Below are positions 1 to 11,449 of a DNA stretch of 64,000 bases, piece after piece (position 1 is the first letter of the stretch; every line of letters starts with the position of its first letter). The DNA lies in the NCBI GenBank assembly GCA_015847255.1, contig JADLZK010002577.1:62001-126000 (forward strand), given 5' to 3'. The DNA comes from Hyparrhenia diplandra. Lineage: Eukaryota; Streptophyta; Magnoliopsida; Poales; Poaceae. The notes beneath the pieces were generated by a model. It saw nothing but the letters and a program-made list of their open reading frames with translations. It did no database searches and had not been told where the DNA came from. A program made the position numbers and the translations under genes.

Positions 1-873
1 GCAATCTCAAGTGTTGAATTTGGCCATCTTTTTCACACATATACTTCAACATAGGCAAGATAACCCTTGTCATGAGGTGTGAAGAAGCTTGTCTTTGGTT
101 CAAACCGAAATATATGTTTGACAAGTGATCCAAATTTGACCAAATTTGAGCACTATTCTCTTTTCCATAACACAACATGGTCATACCTTTTGTGGAAATT
201 GTTGACAAGGGGGTAGAGATTAGTGCATGAAAGGTTTTGGAAAATTAAAAAATCACATGTTTTTCATGAGGATCATGAGTTACAAGTGGTTCACACAAGT
301 AGGGGGGAGCAAGCTCATAGACAATTTGTTGCATTTGATTGTGCACTAACATATGACTTGCTCATTGCACATGTATTTAAATTCCATATATACATGCTTG
401 TGTGGTGTATGCTAGTTTCATGATTCACAAGTTGCTTTATAAGTGGTTGAGTAACTATCATGCATAGGAGCTAGCTAGATTTTCTAAATTCCGCTCTTAA
501 TTCAAGTACCTTGCTTATAATGTGATCTCACGTGGTACTTTGAGTTTTGATGAAAATCTAGTTACCTTGATGCTTGTATGGTGAAAATGGCGCAACTCCG
601 ATTGGTATCACGCTTCAAATGTCCATTTCTTTCACCTTAAGCATCATTTTGGTAACATAGCTCACCCTCAATTTCAATATTCATACATGTATGCAATGCT
701 TCGTTCCAAACTCGTGGCATACATGTAGGGGGAGCTTATGCTACCAAAACCGAACTATGATGATTGTCCAATCCTATGATTGTAAGCAAAATGCTTGGAC
801 AACCATGATATGTTCAAAAACATTAATCATAAAACCTTTATGCGGGTTGTCACCGTTACCAAAAAAGGGAGAT
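1..873 (+). mobile_element. SIRE-type Copia element, 3' internal region (cut by window edge)
   Basis: This is non-coding sequence between the polyprotein (outside the window) and the 3' LTR of a Copia element of the SIRE/Maximus type. The key sign is the purine-rich tract at 861-872 immediately followed by an LTR that starts with TG, the usual arrangement of a polypurine tract. Only short, stop-interrupted ORFs occur here; none resembles gag or pol. The 5' half of the element lies outside the window, so its age and completeness cannot be judged. Confidence 0.6.
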
Positions 874-2590
874 TGAAGATCTCTAGTTTGGTTTTGGCTA
901 ATTAGTGACACCTAAGGACTAATCTCGATGCTAAGTGTTTGATTAGATTGGAGATTGGTCATGCCGGAGTTGGTGCATGGTGATCATGGATGAGGGATCG
1001 AGGTGATCCAAAAAGATGATCAAGCATCCAATTCGGTGGTGTTTGGAGATCAATTGTCCCCAAGGCAAAGGTATAACCATAGGGCTTTTTGATTTCACAC
1101 TCAAGACACCATAGAGGGTGTGAGTGGTTATAGGATCGATAAGCCGTACTATAAAGAGGGGAAACTTATCGTACATATCGGTCCTCATGTGCCTTTAGGT
1201 TCAAAATTCATATACATGCATTCTAACCTAAAGAGCTAACTCCGCACTTGACGAAAATGTTTTCAAAATGCAAACACATGGTGTCGAGGTGTTCTTCGAC
1301 GTGTCGGCAACAAGAAACAAGTGACGGAAGTCGGTTTGGAGCAAAAGCGAAGGAACAACGGCGAAACGACGGATTTTCACAGCGATTCGGATGGCGACCG
1401 ACTCGGCGACCGGAAGCTGGCAAAAGTGACCGGACGCACCGGTGTGTGCGTCCGGCAGAGCTTGTTTTTCGGGCTCCCGGCCGAGGGCCGGACGCTTCCG
1501 GTGGTGACCGAAGCACCGATCGGACGCGCGACCGGACGCGCCCAGCCAGGGGGTTGAGCGGTCCCTGTTGGGGTTCATCGGTTGTGGACCGGACCCACCG
1601 ACGGACTCACTAGTGAGTCCTCGGTCCAAGGGCCGTCGCTGATTTGTGTGTGTTTTGCACCCCAACGGCCACATTTCGTGGTGTGGCCTATTTATACCCC
1701 TTTAGCCGGCCATTGCTCTCTCTCTTGGTCATTTGAATCATTTCTAACACCCTAGAGCTGAGCAACAACCCTCCCTCTCTCTCATTCTTGCTTGTGAGCT
1801 TCATTCTTGAGAGAAGAGGTGATCCAAATGCATTTGCATCGAGTTCTTGCATCTAGAGGCACTTGGGGATCGTTGTGAGCCGGTTGGTTTCTTGTTTCTC
1901 TTGGAGACACCGCTCCTAGCCGGCTTGGTGAATTGGTGGAGGCGTTGGCAAGAGTTGGTGATTGTTCTTGGCCACCTCCGGACGAAATTGTGAGAGGATC
2001 ACGCACTCCTCGTCGGGAAGACAAAGTGTAAGGAATACATTGCTCGTGTCTTGGGTATCTCACTTGTGAGTGGTGTGTTGAGGCTAGCAAGGGCACCGCC
2101 TAGCTCAAACACCATCCTTGTGTTGGTCGGCACAACCCGAGAGTAGCTTGTCGGTGAACAAGTGAACTCCGGGTGAACAAATCGACTTGTTCATTGTCTC
2201 GGTGTTTGGATCATCACCTTCGTGTGATTGATAGTTCTTCTTCCTCCCGGTGATTGGTTGACATCCTCTACACGTCGGTAGAACAAGCTTCTCACTCTTG
2301 CATTACTTTTCTAGATTACTTTGAGTAGAGAGCTAGCACTTGCTTGTGTAGGTCGTTCTTGCTAGCATAAGGATCATATTAGGTTTGCTCACTAGTTAGA
2401 GTAGTGACATAGCCTTTGATTGACTTAGAGATCATAGCAATTTGCTAGAATTGTCACTAGAGGCTTGCAAGACAATAGAGCTAGTGCAAACCGCGTTTAC
2501 GCCTTTTGTTATACTAATCGGTTTGTTAATTGAGCTTGTAGAAAATTTTTATAGGCTATTCACCCCTCTCTAGCCATCTAGGACCTTACA
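874..2590 (+). repeat. SIRE-type Copia 3' LTR
   Basis: A 1,717-bp LTR running from TGAAG after the polypurine tract to a terminal CCTTACA. It has a TATA-like motif in CTATTTATACCCC near 1689-1700 and a run of CCGGAC-rich short repeats at about 1430-1600. The end has the CTATTCACCCCTCTCTAGC motif typical of this lineage. A related LTR lies on the minus strand at 52962-54401. The sequence right of the LTR begins CTTGC, but the matching target-site copy would be outside the window. ORFs read through this LTR on both strands have no protein signature. Confidence 0.65.
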
Positions 2591-3402
2591 CTTGCCGGCC
2601 TGTCGCCTTCGGCAAAGAGGCGCCGCCCGCCCGATCACCAGCTTCGCGCCGATTTGTCATCTCCAGGGGCGAGCATGGTGTTTTTCTCCACGGGCGGCGT
2701 ACTCCCAACTCCGCAGGAGCAGCCGTAGCACCGCGAGTACTGTAGCAGCCGCCCAACCCCCTCTTCCTCTTCAATCCCCTCAACTCCAAGGTCGTCCATA
2801 ACAGCTGCAGTTCGTTTTAGACTCAATAACCTCTGTTATAGGGATTCATGAGGGTTTAGAGGGCACTGTTGCGGTCAGTCTAAGAGCATCCCCAACAGTT
2901 TTTGATTGTAAACTAACCAACCAACTTGCACCAGTTAGCTCACAAGTTGAAACAAAGACAATGCCATATGATTGGTAGGTTGTAAAAGGTCTACTGTTTA
3001 TCTTTATACTCCCCTTAAATATACCCCTATGACAGAGCAACAATCTTGTTAGATACAAAGGCTTGAGTGCAAGGTTAACTGAAAATTTGTACCCTTTTCA
3101 CGTAAACCATGAAATCAACCGAGAATAGCACTGCCTTCTTCGCAAAAAGAAAATATTTCTCCAGTGCCCAGATCGCTACACTGGGAGTACATTTCTTCCC
3201 AGGTGTTTCATATTCGTTCCAGAAGGTAATGACAGCATGCTACAACACATCAGGCAATTTAGCAAGAAGCTTCTGAAAACACATACAGGTAAGCTACATA
3301 AGTTCAGGAAAATCCACACTTCTCTAGCAACCAAAGTTCTGGACACGCCACACTGACATGTTTCACCAGTAGTGCTGCAAAAGCGGGTCGCCACCGCCAG
3401 CC
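2591..3402. other. Intergenic stretch without a recognisable gene
   Basis: Between the Copia LTR and the 3' end of the GPN2-like gene. The first 230 bp are GC-rich and open on several frames, but no frame gives a family I recognise. The AGAGCATCCCCAACAG motif near 2882 resembles the ends of many grass MITEs, but I could not find a matching inverted end. 3000-3400 probably includes the GPN2 3' UTR and flank. Confidence 0.35.
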
Positions 3403-3472
3403 TCATTGCATCCTACTTCTCTGTTGCACGAACTCATCATCTTTCAAGTACTTCTCCTGCACTTCTGCTGTT

Positions 3473-3926
3473 GTATCCACACGTCAAGGAAAAAAAAAAA
3501 GGAATTTGCAAGTGCATGGACAGATAGTGATGTACTACATAGCATTTTGCAACCAAGTGCAGCAGCGCTTACACATGTGTTTGAGACGTGTTTCTTCAAC
3601 ACTAAACTATTTATTCTTTTATTTCAAAACTTCGGTGTAATAACTGTTAGTAGGAAGCATATTCCTACATATCAGATGAATATTACTGAAGTAAATATAA
3701 TTAACCAGATTTAACAAGACAACACAGCAACAGGTGCGTGTGGTTTGACTTGAGATCCAGTTACCACATGCTTGCCACAAAAATTAATGGCATGCATTGA
3801 CATGATCTGAAAGGGAAGTCTAGTGATTATTCTATATGGTCTTATACCAGTGCGTGCAAGAGATAAGTGGTTTAATAATGTGCTTCTAGACCATTGAACA
3901 TAGCATAGAAACCACGCAAAGGATAT
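3473..3926 (-). other. U12-type AT-AC intron (last intron of GPN2-like gene)
   Basis: The 5' splice site reads AG|ATATCCTTTGC, the minor-spliceosome consensus. The intron ends GGATAC|AACAG, an AC terminus. A perfect branch-site match TTCCTTGAC lies 11 bases upstream of the 3' end. Splicing joins TAC AG to A ACA in frame and gives the expected GPN2 C-terminus. Reading through instead would give a stop at 3872-3874. Confidence 0.85.
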
Positions 3927-5865
3927 CTGTAGTAGTCCCAATCAAGAGGCGCCGCTGCAATTTTGCTGAATTCAACAGCACTACTGTCAATAGAAGAAAA
4001 TATATAACCATTGCTCTTGTCAATCAACTTCACAAGATTGCCAACACTTTCCTTGTCCTAGAGGCCAAAAATACTTGTAAGAGCAGAGGGAATGAGAACA
4101 TGGATCAAAATAGCCTAATCTTTCAAATACAAACCTGGATGTCCAAAGTTGAAAAATTGACTAAACCGAAATCGTCAATAACATCACAGAGCTCCTTAGT
4201 CAGTTTCCTGTAAGCAGGTTCACCCAAAAAGGTTACAAATGAGACAGTGCAAATGTGCTGTGTTGACATCAGATAATAGAAATATTAGCATAAGACCAAC
4301 AGTGTTAGCACATCTTTCTGTGAATTATTTACTGGTTACAGAAAGCTCATATCAATGGACAAGAACTATACCCATAATGAAGAATGATCTACTAGAAAAT
4401 CTATATATGTTGAAACAGTACACACATCCTGAACCTAGATTAAGTTTGCCGCCTTTGTTTTAGAGCTCATACAAAACACAGAAAACCAGCTACACAGGGT
4501 GACGACAAGATTTTTATGCAGGTGCATTATACTGCATCTATTCACAAGTGAAGAACTAGAAAGTAAGCATTGCATTTTTTCAGTATCAGATGGAAGGCAT
4601 TGAAGATGTCTGAATGATCTGTATAAACTTTATCAAGCTTAAACTTTCAGCAGATACAACTTTCGGTGTCTGATGCAGCAAATTAAGCTTTTACAGTTAT
4701 GAAATTCACCTGTACTTGGCAGAACGAGGATCCTGCTCAAGGTGGTGTTGCAGATAAGAAAGATCTTGGACATCAGTGTAAAAGTCAAGATTGAATGCTG
4801 CCAATCAAGAAGATGAATAAAATACAACAGCAAAGGGGTTTAGTCAACTAAAAGATGATGCAGATATCAAATTCCACAAGCAGAAACAAATGCTTGGAAG
4901 ATGGAATGCATAATACCTAAATTTCCATAGTTTTCAATGAGGTCAATCTTTGACAAGACATTGATGTGTGGCAATTCCAAATGTAGCATTGTTGAAAGTG
5001 AAAGAATTAAAGCACTCACATACTTCCCAGGATCACAGCATAAATGGGCATCAATGAGGTGCACAGCAGTCAGCTGCAGAACACAGTAAAGAAAGATTGA
5101 ACAATCTAGTTCATTAGCATTATGGTATTCTAGATAGAATCGAAAACAAGTGTATACCCTCAAGTTTAGCTTTTTGATGAGTTTATTGATAACGCTTCTT
5201 GCATTTGAGTGAAGAAAGAAAAGTTCAACTTGTCCCGAAAATCAAATAGCAGATAGTGATCTGCAGAAATGTTAAGATTTGCAAATCAATAAGGGCCAAA
5301 AAGTACAATTTGACTAGCATGAGTGTTTACTGAGTTCAATGCTCATCTATTATGAGTCTATAACTGTCAACATTAAGAAATAGCTCAGTAGATAGAAAAA
5401 TAATTTTGTAAAAGAAATGAGGTGCAATCCCCAGAATAACATTATACATTTCTATAAAATACTAATTATGATCGGATATTAGTCTATTAGGATCATAAAG
5501 CCCTATGTAAATAACAAGTCTATGGAGATTAGATATTCACAAGTTTTTCCATCAGAATGCTTGGAGATTTTGAGATACATTCTCAGGGATATTGCAGCTA
5601 AACATAGAACTTATTGATGCAGATAGCTATTTTGTACTCACCTTCAATAAGAGGCTTCAATTTTTCCTCAAGCCAGTCAATATTCTTCTCCAAGTAATCC
5701 ATGCAATAAACAAGCCCTGTCATAGATATTAACATCATATCATAAGCATCCGTGTTGTTGAACAAAAGTAGTGGGCTAGGAGAAACCTCCATTTGGGCTT
5801 TTTAATGCTCAGCCATGACATCACTGAGTTTTATGAGGTCCTCGATGTTTATAGCACATTCATAT

Positions 5866-5987
5866 CTAGTTAGCACTGTCAAGGACACATTTCAATTGTA
5901 ACTGTAGGTAGCACAGCAAGGCCTAATTTGAATAGAGAAGCAATTATAGGGAAAGGTGGATTTTATAGCTCAAAGAGCAAAGGATAC
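5866..5987 (-). other. U12-type GT-AG intron (second intron of GPN2-like gene)
   Basis: The donor is GTATCCTTTGC, matching the U12 consensus. A TCCTTGAC branch site lies 13 bases before the AG at 5867-5866. Splicing gives CC|A TAT GAA TGT, that is ALPYEC, the conserved GPN2 sequence. Confidence 0.8.
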
Positions 5988-6426
5988 GGCAATGCATCAT
6001 TTGCAGGGTCAAGATTCACAACTGCAACTTTCCTGCAACAGAAGCAAGGGAGCATATGAGCAAAATAATCCATGTATGCAAATAATAATCTAAACGAAGC
6101 CAAGGCGCGTATTCTAAACTCTATGGGCTAGCACCAGCAATCTATGTTACTAAGGTAATACACTAATACCACTACTCAGCATTTGCAATCTAGTTCAGCA
6201 CAGAAGGGTAGGAATTGAATCACACTGCAGGTCACTGAATCAGACAAGGTCGAGCTCGCTCCACTTCGCTGGAGAAGCAAGCACTAGTGAGGAGCACAGC
6301 GGCAAACCTGCCGACGAGGGAGAGGAACTGAGACATGCCGTTGCAGTAGGTAGTCTTGCCGGAGCCCGGCGGGCCGATTACAACCTGTCCGAACACCATC
6401 CCCGGCGGTTCCTCCGCTCCAACCAC

Positions 6427-6651
6427 GACTTGGTACTCACTAATCTACCACGGTCGCGGCGCGCGGGCAGGGTAGGGTTTTCGCCGGAGATGGGCGCCGC
6501 CGGTGAGTCAAGCAGAGCCTTGTTGGGTTGGGTGGCTCGGTTTCACTTGGCCCATCAAGGTAGAGCCCCCTTACCGCACACGGCCCAGCAGTAAAGCAGC
6601 TTCAGTTTACGGGCCAGCCTGACCGTTGCTTCTCGTCGCCGCCGGAAACGC
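6427..6651. promoter_or_regulatory. Short bidirectional promoter between GPN2-like and PPR genes
   Basis: The two start codons are 225 bp apart and diverge. The gap holds a telo-box (TAGGGTTT, 6473-6480) and site II-like GGCCCA motifs at about 6549 (TTGGCCCATC) and 6582 (CGGCCCAGC), plus GGGCC near 6609. Telo-box plus site II pairs are typical of plant housekeeping, ribosomal and PPR gene promoters and bind TCP-type factors. No TATA box is visible. Shared use by both genes is inferred from spacing only. Confidence 0.5.
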
Positions 6652-8124
6652 ATGCGCCGCTGTCTCCCAACAATCGCCATCCCCCCGCCGCCTCCTTCCG
6701 CGGCCGCGGCCGCGGCAGGCATCGCCGTACCGGAGGTGCTGTCCCTCCTAGAGCGGGCCATCTCCAGGGGGGGATGTGCTCCGCCTCGGCCACGCCGCGC
6801 GCACGCGCTCCTCGTCAAGACGGCCCTCACCAACCACACCCTCCTATCCAACCGCCTCGTCGCGCTCTACTGCCTGCTCCCGTCCCCGGCTGCCGCGATT
6901 GCCGCCTTTCACGACCTCCCGCACAAGAATCCGCACTCCTACAATACGCTACTGGCCACGCTTTCGCGCAGACCGGGCACCCTCCCCGACGCCCTCCACC
7001 TGTTCGACGCAATGCCGGCCGACGCACGCAACCTTGTCTCCTACAACACTGTCTTATCGTCGCTCGCGCACCAGGACAGGGAGGAAGAGGCTCTCCGCTT
7101 GGTTGCCCAGCTCGCCAGGGACAGGTTCTTGGGGCCAGGGTTGACCATTGACCGCTTCACGGTGGTCAGCATGGCGACTGCCTGCGCGGTAACCGGAGCT
7201 GAGAGGCCGCTACGAGAGATGCACGGCGTGGTGCTGGTGTCGGGGATGGAGATGACCGTCATCATGGCCAACTCCTTGGTGAACGCCTACAGCAAAGCTG
7301 GAAGGGTGGAGGACGCGAGGTGGGTGTTTGATCAGATCAGCATCCGGGACAAATTCACTTGGACATCGATGATCTCTGGGTACTGCCAAGCCAAGATGGC
7401 GGCTATGGCACTGTTTCACCGGATGCCTGAGAAGGACTACATCTCTTGGAACTCAATGGTTACCGGGTTCTCACATAATGGTTTGGGAAAGCAGTCACTC
7501 GACATATTCGAGGAGATGCTGGCAGCTGGAGTTCAGCCAACCCATGTCACTTTTCTTGCTGTCCTCACGGCCTGCAGCCATTCTGGTCTAGTATCTGCTG
7601 GACGCCTCATTCTTGAATCAATGGAGGACCATGGTCTTGAACCTAGGGCAGAACACTATGCTGCCTACATAGACGCTCTTGGTCGGAATCACCAGCTGGA
7701 AGAAGCAGCAGAGTTCATCAAAGATTTGCCATCCAGGATTGGTCCTGGTACTACAGCTGGGTCCTGGGGAGCTCTCCTAGGTGCATGTCGTATTTATGGA
7801 AATATCGAGCTTGCAGAGGAAGTGGCAGAGTTCCTCTTCCAGTTAGAGCCTGGGAACAGTGGTCGGTATATCATGCTGTCAAACATCTATGCTGCGGCGG
7901 GACAGTGGGATGATGCACGTCGAGTCAGGGGACTCATGAAGGAGAAGGGCCTTAGGAAGGATCAGGCTTACAGTTGGATCGAAGTGCGGAGCGCAAAGCA
8001 CGTATTCGTTGCTGAGGAGATGTCTCATCACGAGGCAGATGAGATATATGAGATGTTGGGCAAGCTTATCGACCATATTCACTTAGCACGGGATCCTAAT
8101 GAACACCAGCTTGATTTGTGTTGA
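6652..8124 (+). CDS. Pentatricopeptide repeat protein, PLS class with E/E+ tail
   Basis: A 490-residue, intronless RNA-binding protein, expected in mitochondria or plastids, where PLS-class PPR proteins specify C-to-U editing or processing sites. The first 25 residues are basic and Pro/Ala-rich, fitting an organelle transit peptide. Repeats run from about residue 45 to 390, with typical units such as NSLVNAYSKAGRVEDARWVF, WTSMISGYCQ, SWNSMVTGFSHNG and FLAVLTACSHSGLV. The tail WGALLGACRIYGNIELAEEV through YSWIEVRSAKHVFVAEEMSH is the E plus E+ region. It stops without a DYW deaminase domain, so if it edits it must recruit a DYW partner. Repeats are fewer than in many PLS proteins. No frame damage is visible. 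The start is the first ATG in a GC-rich leader; the target RNA cannot be inferred. Confidence 0.92.
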   Translation: MRRCLPTIAIPPPPPSAAAAAAGIAVPEVLSLLERAISRGGCAPPRPRRAHALLVKTALTNHTLLSNRLVALYCLLPSPAAAIAAFHDLPHKNPHSYNTLLATLSRRPGTLPDALHLFDAMPADARNLVSYNTVLSSLAHQDREEEALRLVAQLARDRFLGPGLTIDRFTVVSMATACAVTGAERPLREMHGVVLVSGMEMTVIMANSLVNAYSKAGRVEDARWVFDQISIRDKFTWTSMISGYCQAKMAAMALFHRMPEKDYISWNSMVTGFSHNGLGKQSLDIFEEMLAAGVQPTHVTFLAVLTACSHSGLVSAGRLILESMEDHGLEPRAEHYAAYIDALGRNHQLEEAAEFIKDLPSRIGPGTTAGSWGALLGACRIYGNIELAEEVAEFLFQLEPGNSGRYIMLSNIYAAAGQWDDARRVRGLMKEKGLRKDQAYSWIEVRSAKHVFVAEEMSHHEADEIYEMLGKLIDHIHLARDPNEHQLDLC

Positions 8125-9500
8125 GAGAAACTGCCCATGTACGTATAAAAAAGCATTGCTGCTGAATATTCAGGACAGTCACTCTGGTATGGCCATTCAA
8201 AAGCTGAGATCCACTGCTTTGTCATCGGTGTCCTCATTCCTCGCCATGTAAAGTATTAAACCTTGTGATGCTGCAAAACAGCTCCAGCGTCCAGGGCTTC
8301 AGTTCTTGCAGAGTTTTGGAATCTTCAATTTGATAGCACAAATGCTCCACAAGGTTTACCTAGAGAATCCACTCCAGTGAATTCAATGCTCCAGGTGCCG
8401 AGCAAACCGGATGAGAAGAGGATCTGGAGATCGAGCAAAGCACAGGATATCATGGAGTTGAAAGATCGGCTCACTGAATTGAAGAGAAAAACTGAAATAG
8501 GTAGGTCACTCAGTTTCACACTGATATTTTGTCTGTGGTTCTCGTGGGTTAGAGTCATGGTGATAAATTTGTTAGTTGTTGGTGGGGTTAGTGAATCTGA
8601 TATCTGCTTACTGCTGTTTCTGCAGACAAGATCAAGATCGCAGCAGGCATCGAGTGATGTCAAGGCAAAAAACTGCGTCATTGAATTTGGCTTTTATCAC
8701 GGTATGCATATCACAGTGTTCATCTAGAGCAAAGTCATTGGATATCTTGCTAACCCTGCATATGCCTTGTTTGTTGCTGTCAGCTGAAAAAGAGGCGAGC
8801 TGATGCAGTGGCCATGCACACTAACGCCATGAAAATTGCGCAGATGAATCTCATAAGTCTTAGTATCCCTCTCCTTTCCTTACTTGTTTAGTACACATAG
8901 TAGTGTAACCTGAATCATCAATCAACTGTGTCTTTGTGCGTATTCTGTTGCAATTGAAAATATTTGTTCTTTGTTGGCAGATGGCAACCACCTCAGATTG
9001 TATGAAAATGCGATCAAAATCTGTAAAGCAACTTTGCAGATTGTTCTACATGCATATATACTCTTGTGATGATCCTTGGTTGACAACCCACCTGTCAAAT
9101 ATTCGATTTTGATCATACTTGGAAAATGTTGTTTAGGATAGTTTGTTCAACATTTTTCCATGTTAACATCACAAGTTAATTGTGTTATAACACTCCACCT
9201 TTCGTCGTTTCTAGCAGGCATAACAGGATTTTAAAAGGTCAAACTTCATAAATTTTGACCAATAATTAGTCAAATCATAGGGATGCTTAATGAAGATCTT
9301 AACTCTTTGCTGGTTGTTCACATAATAAGTCTCACGGATTCAGTTTTTTGGGTAATGGTATAACACGTTCATATTTACACATGGTAGTATATTGTCCCTT
9401 TTCCCCTTTAGAACACATGGCCATTTATTGTTTTTTAGTAACAGTGTAACACATCCATATTTATCACGTTGCAATGCACGGATATTTACCTAGTGTGATT
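8125..9500 (+). other. PPR downstream region with unidentified exon-like pieces (8312-8500, 8626-8701)
   Basis: An open stretch at 8312-8500 is preceded by TTCTTGCAG and followed by GTAGGT. It encodes a charged, helical-looking segment (for example MELKDRLTELKRK). A second piece starts after TTTCTGCAG at 8626 and ends before GTATGC at 8702. A third possible piece begins near 8785. Joined in phase, the second piece hits a TGA after about ten codons, so this is either a broken gene fragment or spliced 3'-UTR sequence of the PPR gene. I do not recognise the protein. 9100-9500 is AT-rich and holds nothing I can name. Confidence 0.3.
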
Positions 9501-11417
9501 GAAAATTACTTCTTCCAGCTACTAGTACTACATATGCATAGCAATATTTATTTGTACACAACTGAAAAGTAACAAAGCAACACTAACAAAGCACGGGTTA
9601 CAGCCATGCATATATATGAAGTACACGCCAGGCAAATATTTTGATTTTGCTAGGTAGCGCTAAAGTTCCGTCGGTGCCACCAAACTGGCGTCGCCTCCGA
9701 TCCACTCGCCACCACCATTTGTCCATTTGTTATTAGTTCTGTTAGAACAAAAAAAAATATTCTTGGACTTTGCCGAGGTGCCAAAAAAAAGGGAAAAAAA
9801 AAAGGAGCGAATGGTTGCGTGGGCCAATTGTGGTTTGAAACAGGCCCAGATGTATGGAAGATAAGGAATTCTGGAATTGGCCCACGAGAGGCGTTTTAGT
9901 GGGCTTTGAGGTTACCTCTTGGCCTAGTCACCTAGCCCATATGGTCCAGTTTTTTTTTTTTTTTTTTTAAAAAACACTGCCTATTGGTGAGGCGTCAGGG
10001 CGGAGATATGTGCAAATCAGTGGGTGCGGTCGCACCCACAAATTTTTGAAAAAACAGTTATAAGATTCAAATTTTCATCATATATGCACCCATATATTGC
10101 AAACTTGTGCATCTATTAAGGCAAATGCACCTCTTTCAATTTTGCTCTGGCTCGCCAAGCGTCATGATCACGAAGAACAGAATTGGGGTATCATGATCAC
10201 GAAGAAAAGAATTGGGGTACGGTGAAAAGTTTTGCTGTGCAACAACGAGTCCAAAATAAATGTGTCGGCACAACAACCAGTTCATGTGCTCAGTAGTACT
10301 ACGTACAGTTCTATTAGGAGGAGAAGTCACTTGCCATAGCCTATATATAGAGAGAGAGAGAGCTTGTTGATCGATTCAAGTCTTTAGGTTTGTTTTTTTT
10401 TTTTTTTTTGAGCATCAAGTCTTTAGGTTGGTTGGTAGGCAGTCAAACATCTGGATCTGGACGGAATTGCATGTTTGGTTGCGTTTGGGATAATAATTGA
10501 AGACATTAAATAATGAAGTACTAGTGTCATAGGACATTGATAGTACCAACGTTCTGTTCTTTCCAATTTTTTTATCCATTTACCGATATAGATTTTCATG
10601 TAGCCCGTGGCATGAGATTTTGGCCCGGCTCGAGCACGACCTGCACGGGCACAGCCCGAAAAATGAGGGAGGCTCGACGGCGGCTGCAGTTTCAAGAGGA
10701 GTGTGCCTCCTCCTAGCCTTCTCGCGGCCAGACCTCTAGGGCAAGTGTGCCCTCCTCAACGGCCACCGCGCGGTCAAATTTGAGCATATCGGCGGCTGTT
10801 CTTGAGCAGGCGACTCTTTTTATTTTTGAGGCACGGATTTGTGGGCCGGCACGCCCGTAACTTTAGCTGGGCTCAATGGGCCAGCACGACATGAAAATCG
10901 GCCCATAGGGCCGAGGCACGTATAGGCACAGCCCGTGAGACACGACAACCTGTTGGCCATCTATATTTACCAATAGAGAATTGAAGACATTAAGTCAAGA
11001 AGAATTTTATTTCTTGGGATTCAAATCATGAAGAAACAAGTAGAATGAGATTTATTTGGAGCGATGATTTAACTGTGGTGAGTCCGGGAGCCGAAATCTA
11101 GGAACATGTCCTAAATCACTCCAAAGTTTTTTTTAACCCACTCTCAATTTTATCTCTCTACATCGGTATATAGATAGGAGCACCTTATTGAAAAACTATT
11201 GGAAGAAGACAACTATCTTCTCTTACTATTTTTAGAGCCACAATAATTACAATAGGACCTGCTTGGGCTTGGCTGATACTAAGATGTTTGACTTTTGATC
11301 GTTCGTCTTATTTAAAATCTTTTTAACATCAAACGTCTTATAATTTTTAATGGAGTGAGTAACAAAGTCAGACTTTTTGCTTCGCTGGGGCTAGGAGACC
11401 TCTCACCCAGTCACTCT

Positions 11418-11449
<32 letters not shown>

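Larger units (their letters stand above)
3403..6426 (-). pseudogene. GPN2: GPN-loop GTPase 2 (QQT1/GPN2-like), ten exons, two coding lesions
   Basis: The family consists of cytosolic GTPases that help assemble and import RNA polymerase II; plant QQT1 is needed for early embryo division. Exons on the minus strand: 6426-6308, 6032-5988, 5865-5787, 5716-5642, 5260-5158, 5073-4917, 4797-4710, 4207-4135, 4057-3927, 3472-3403. Visible motifs are the P-loop GPPGSGKTTYCNG, NLDPAND, LCCDPGKYVSAL, the guanine-binding NVLSKIDL, and a C-terminus VQEKYLKDDEF. With the breaks ignored it would encode about 313 residues, the family's normal size. Exon 3 has an in-frame TAA (5802-5804) just after AEH and is one base short. 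Exon 5 lacks one base near 5237, so the GPN-family DFPGQ motif shifts frame. All splice sites remain usable, so the decay looks recent. The upstream ATG at 6426 could instead be the one before VFGQ. Base-call error is possible but would have to strike twice. Confidence 0.85.

Noticed and set aside
1223..1674. Overlapping ORFs of about 80-148 codons on both strands
   Set aside because: They lie wholly inside the SIRE-type LTR and arise from its GGAC-rich repeats.
3872..3926. Alternative GPN2 C-terminus read through the ATATCC sequence to a stop at 3872
   Set aside because: The sequence is a textbook U12 donor, and splicing to 3472 restores the conserved VQEKY end.
6774..7151. Additional long ORFs in other frames of the PPR gene
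   Set aside because: Frame shadows caused by high GC; only the 6652 frame shows PPR repeats.
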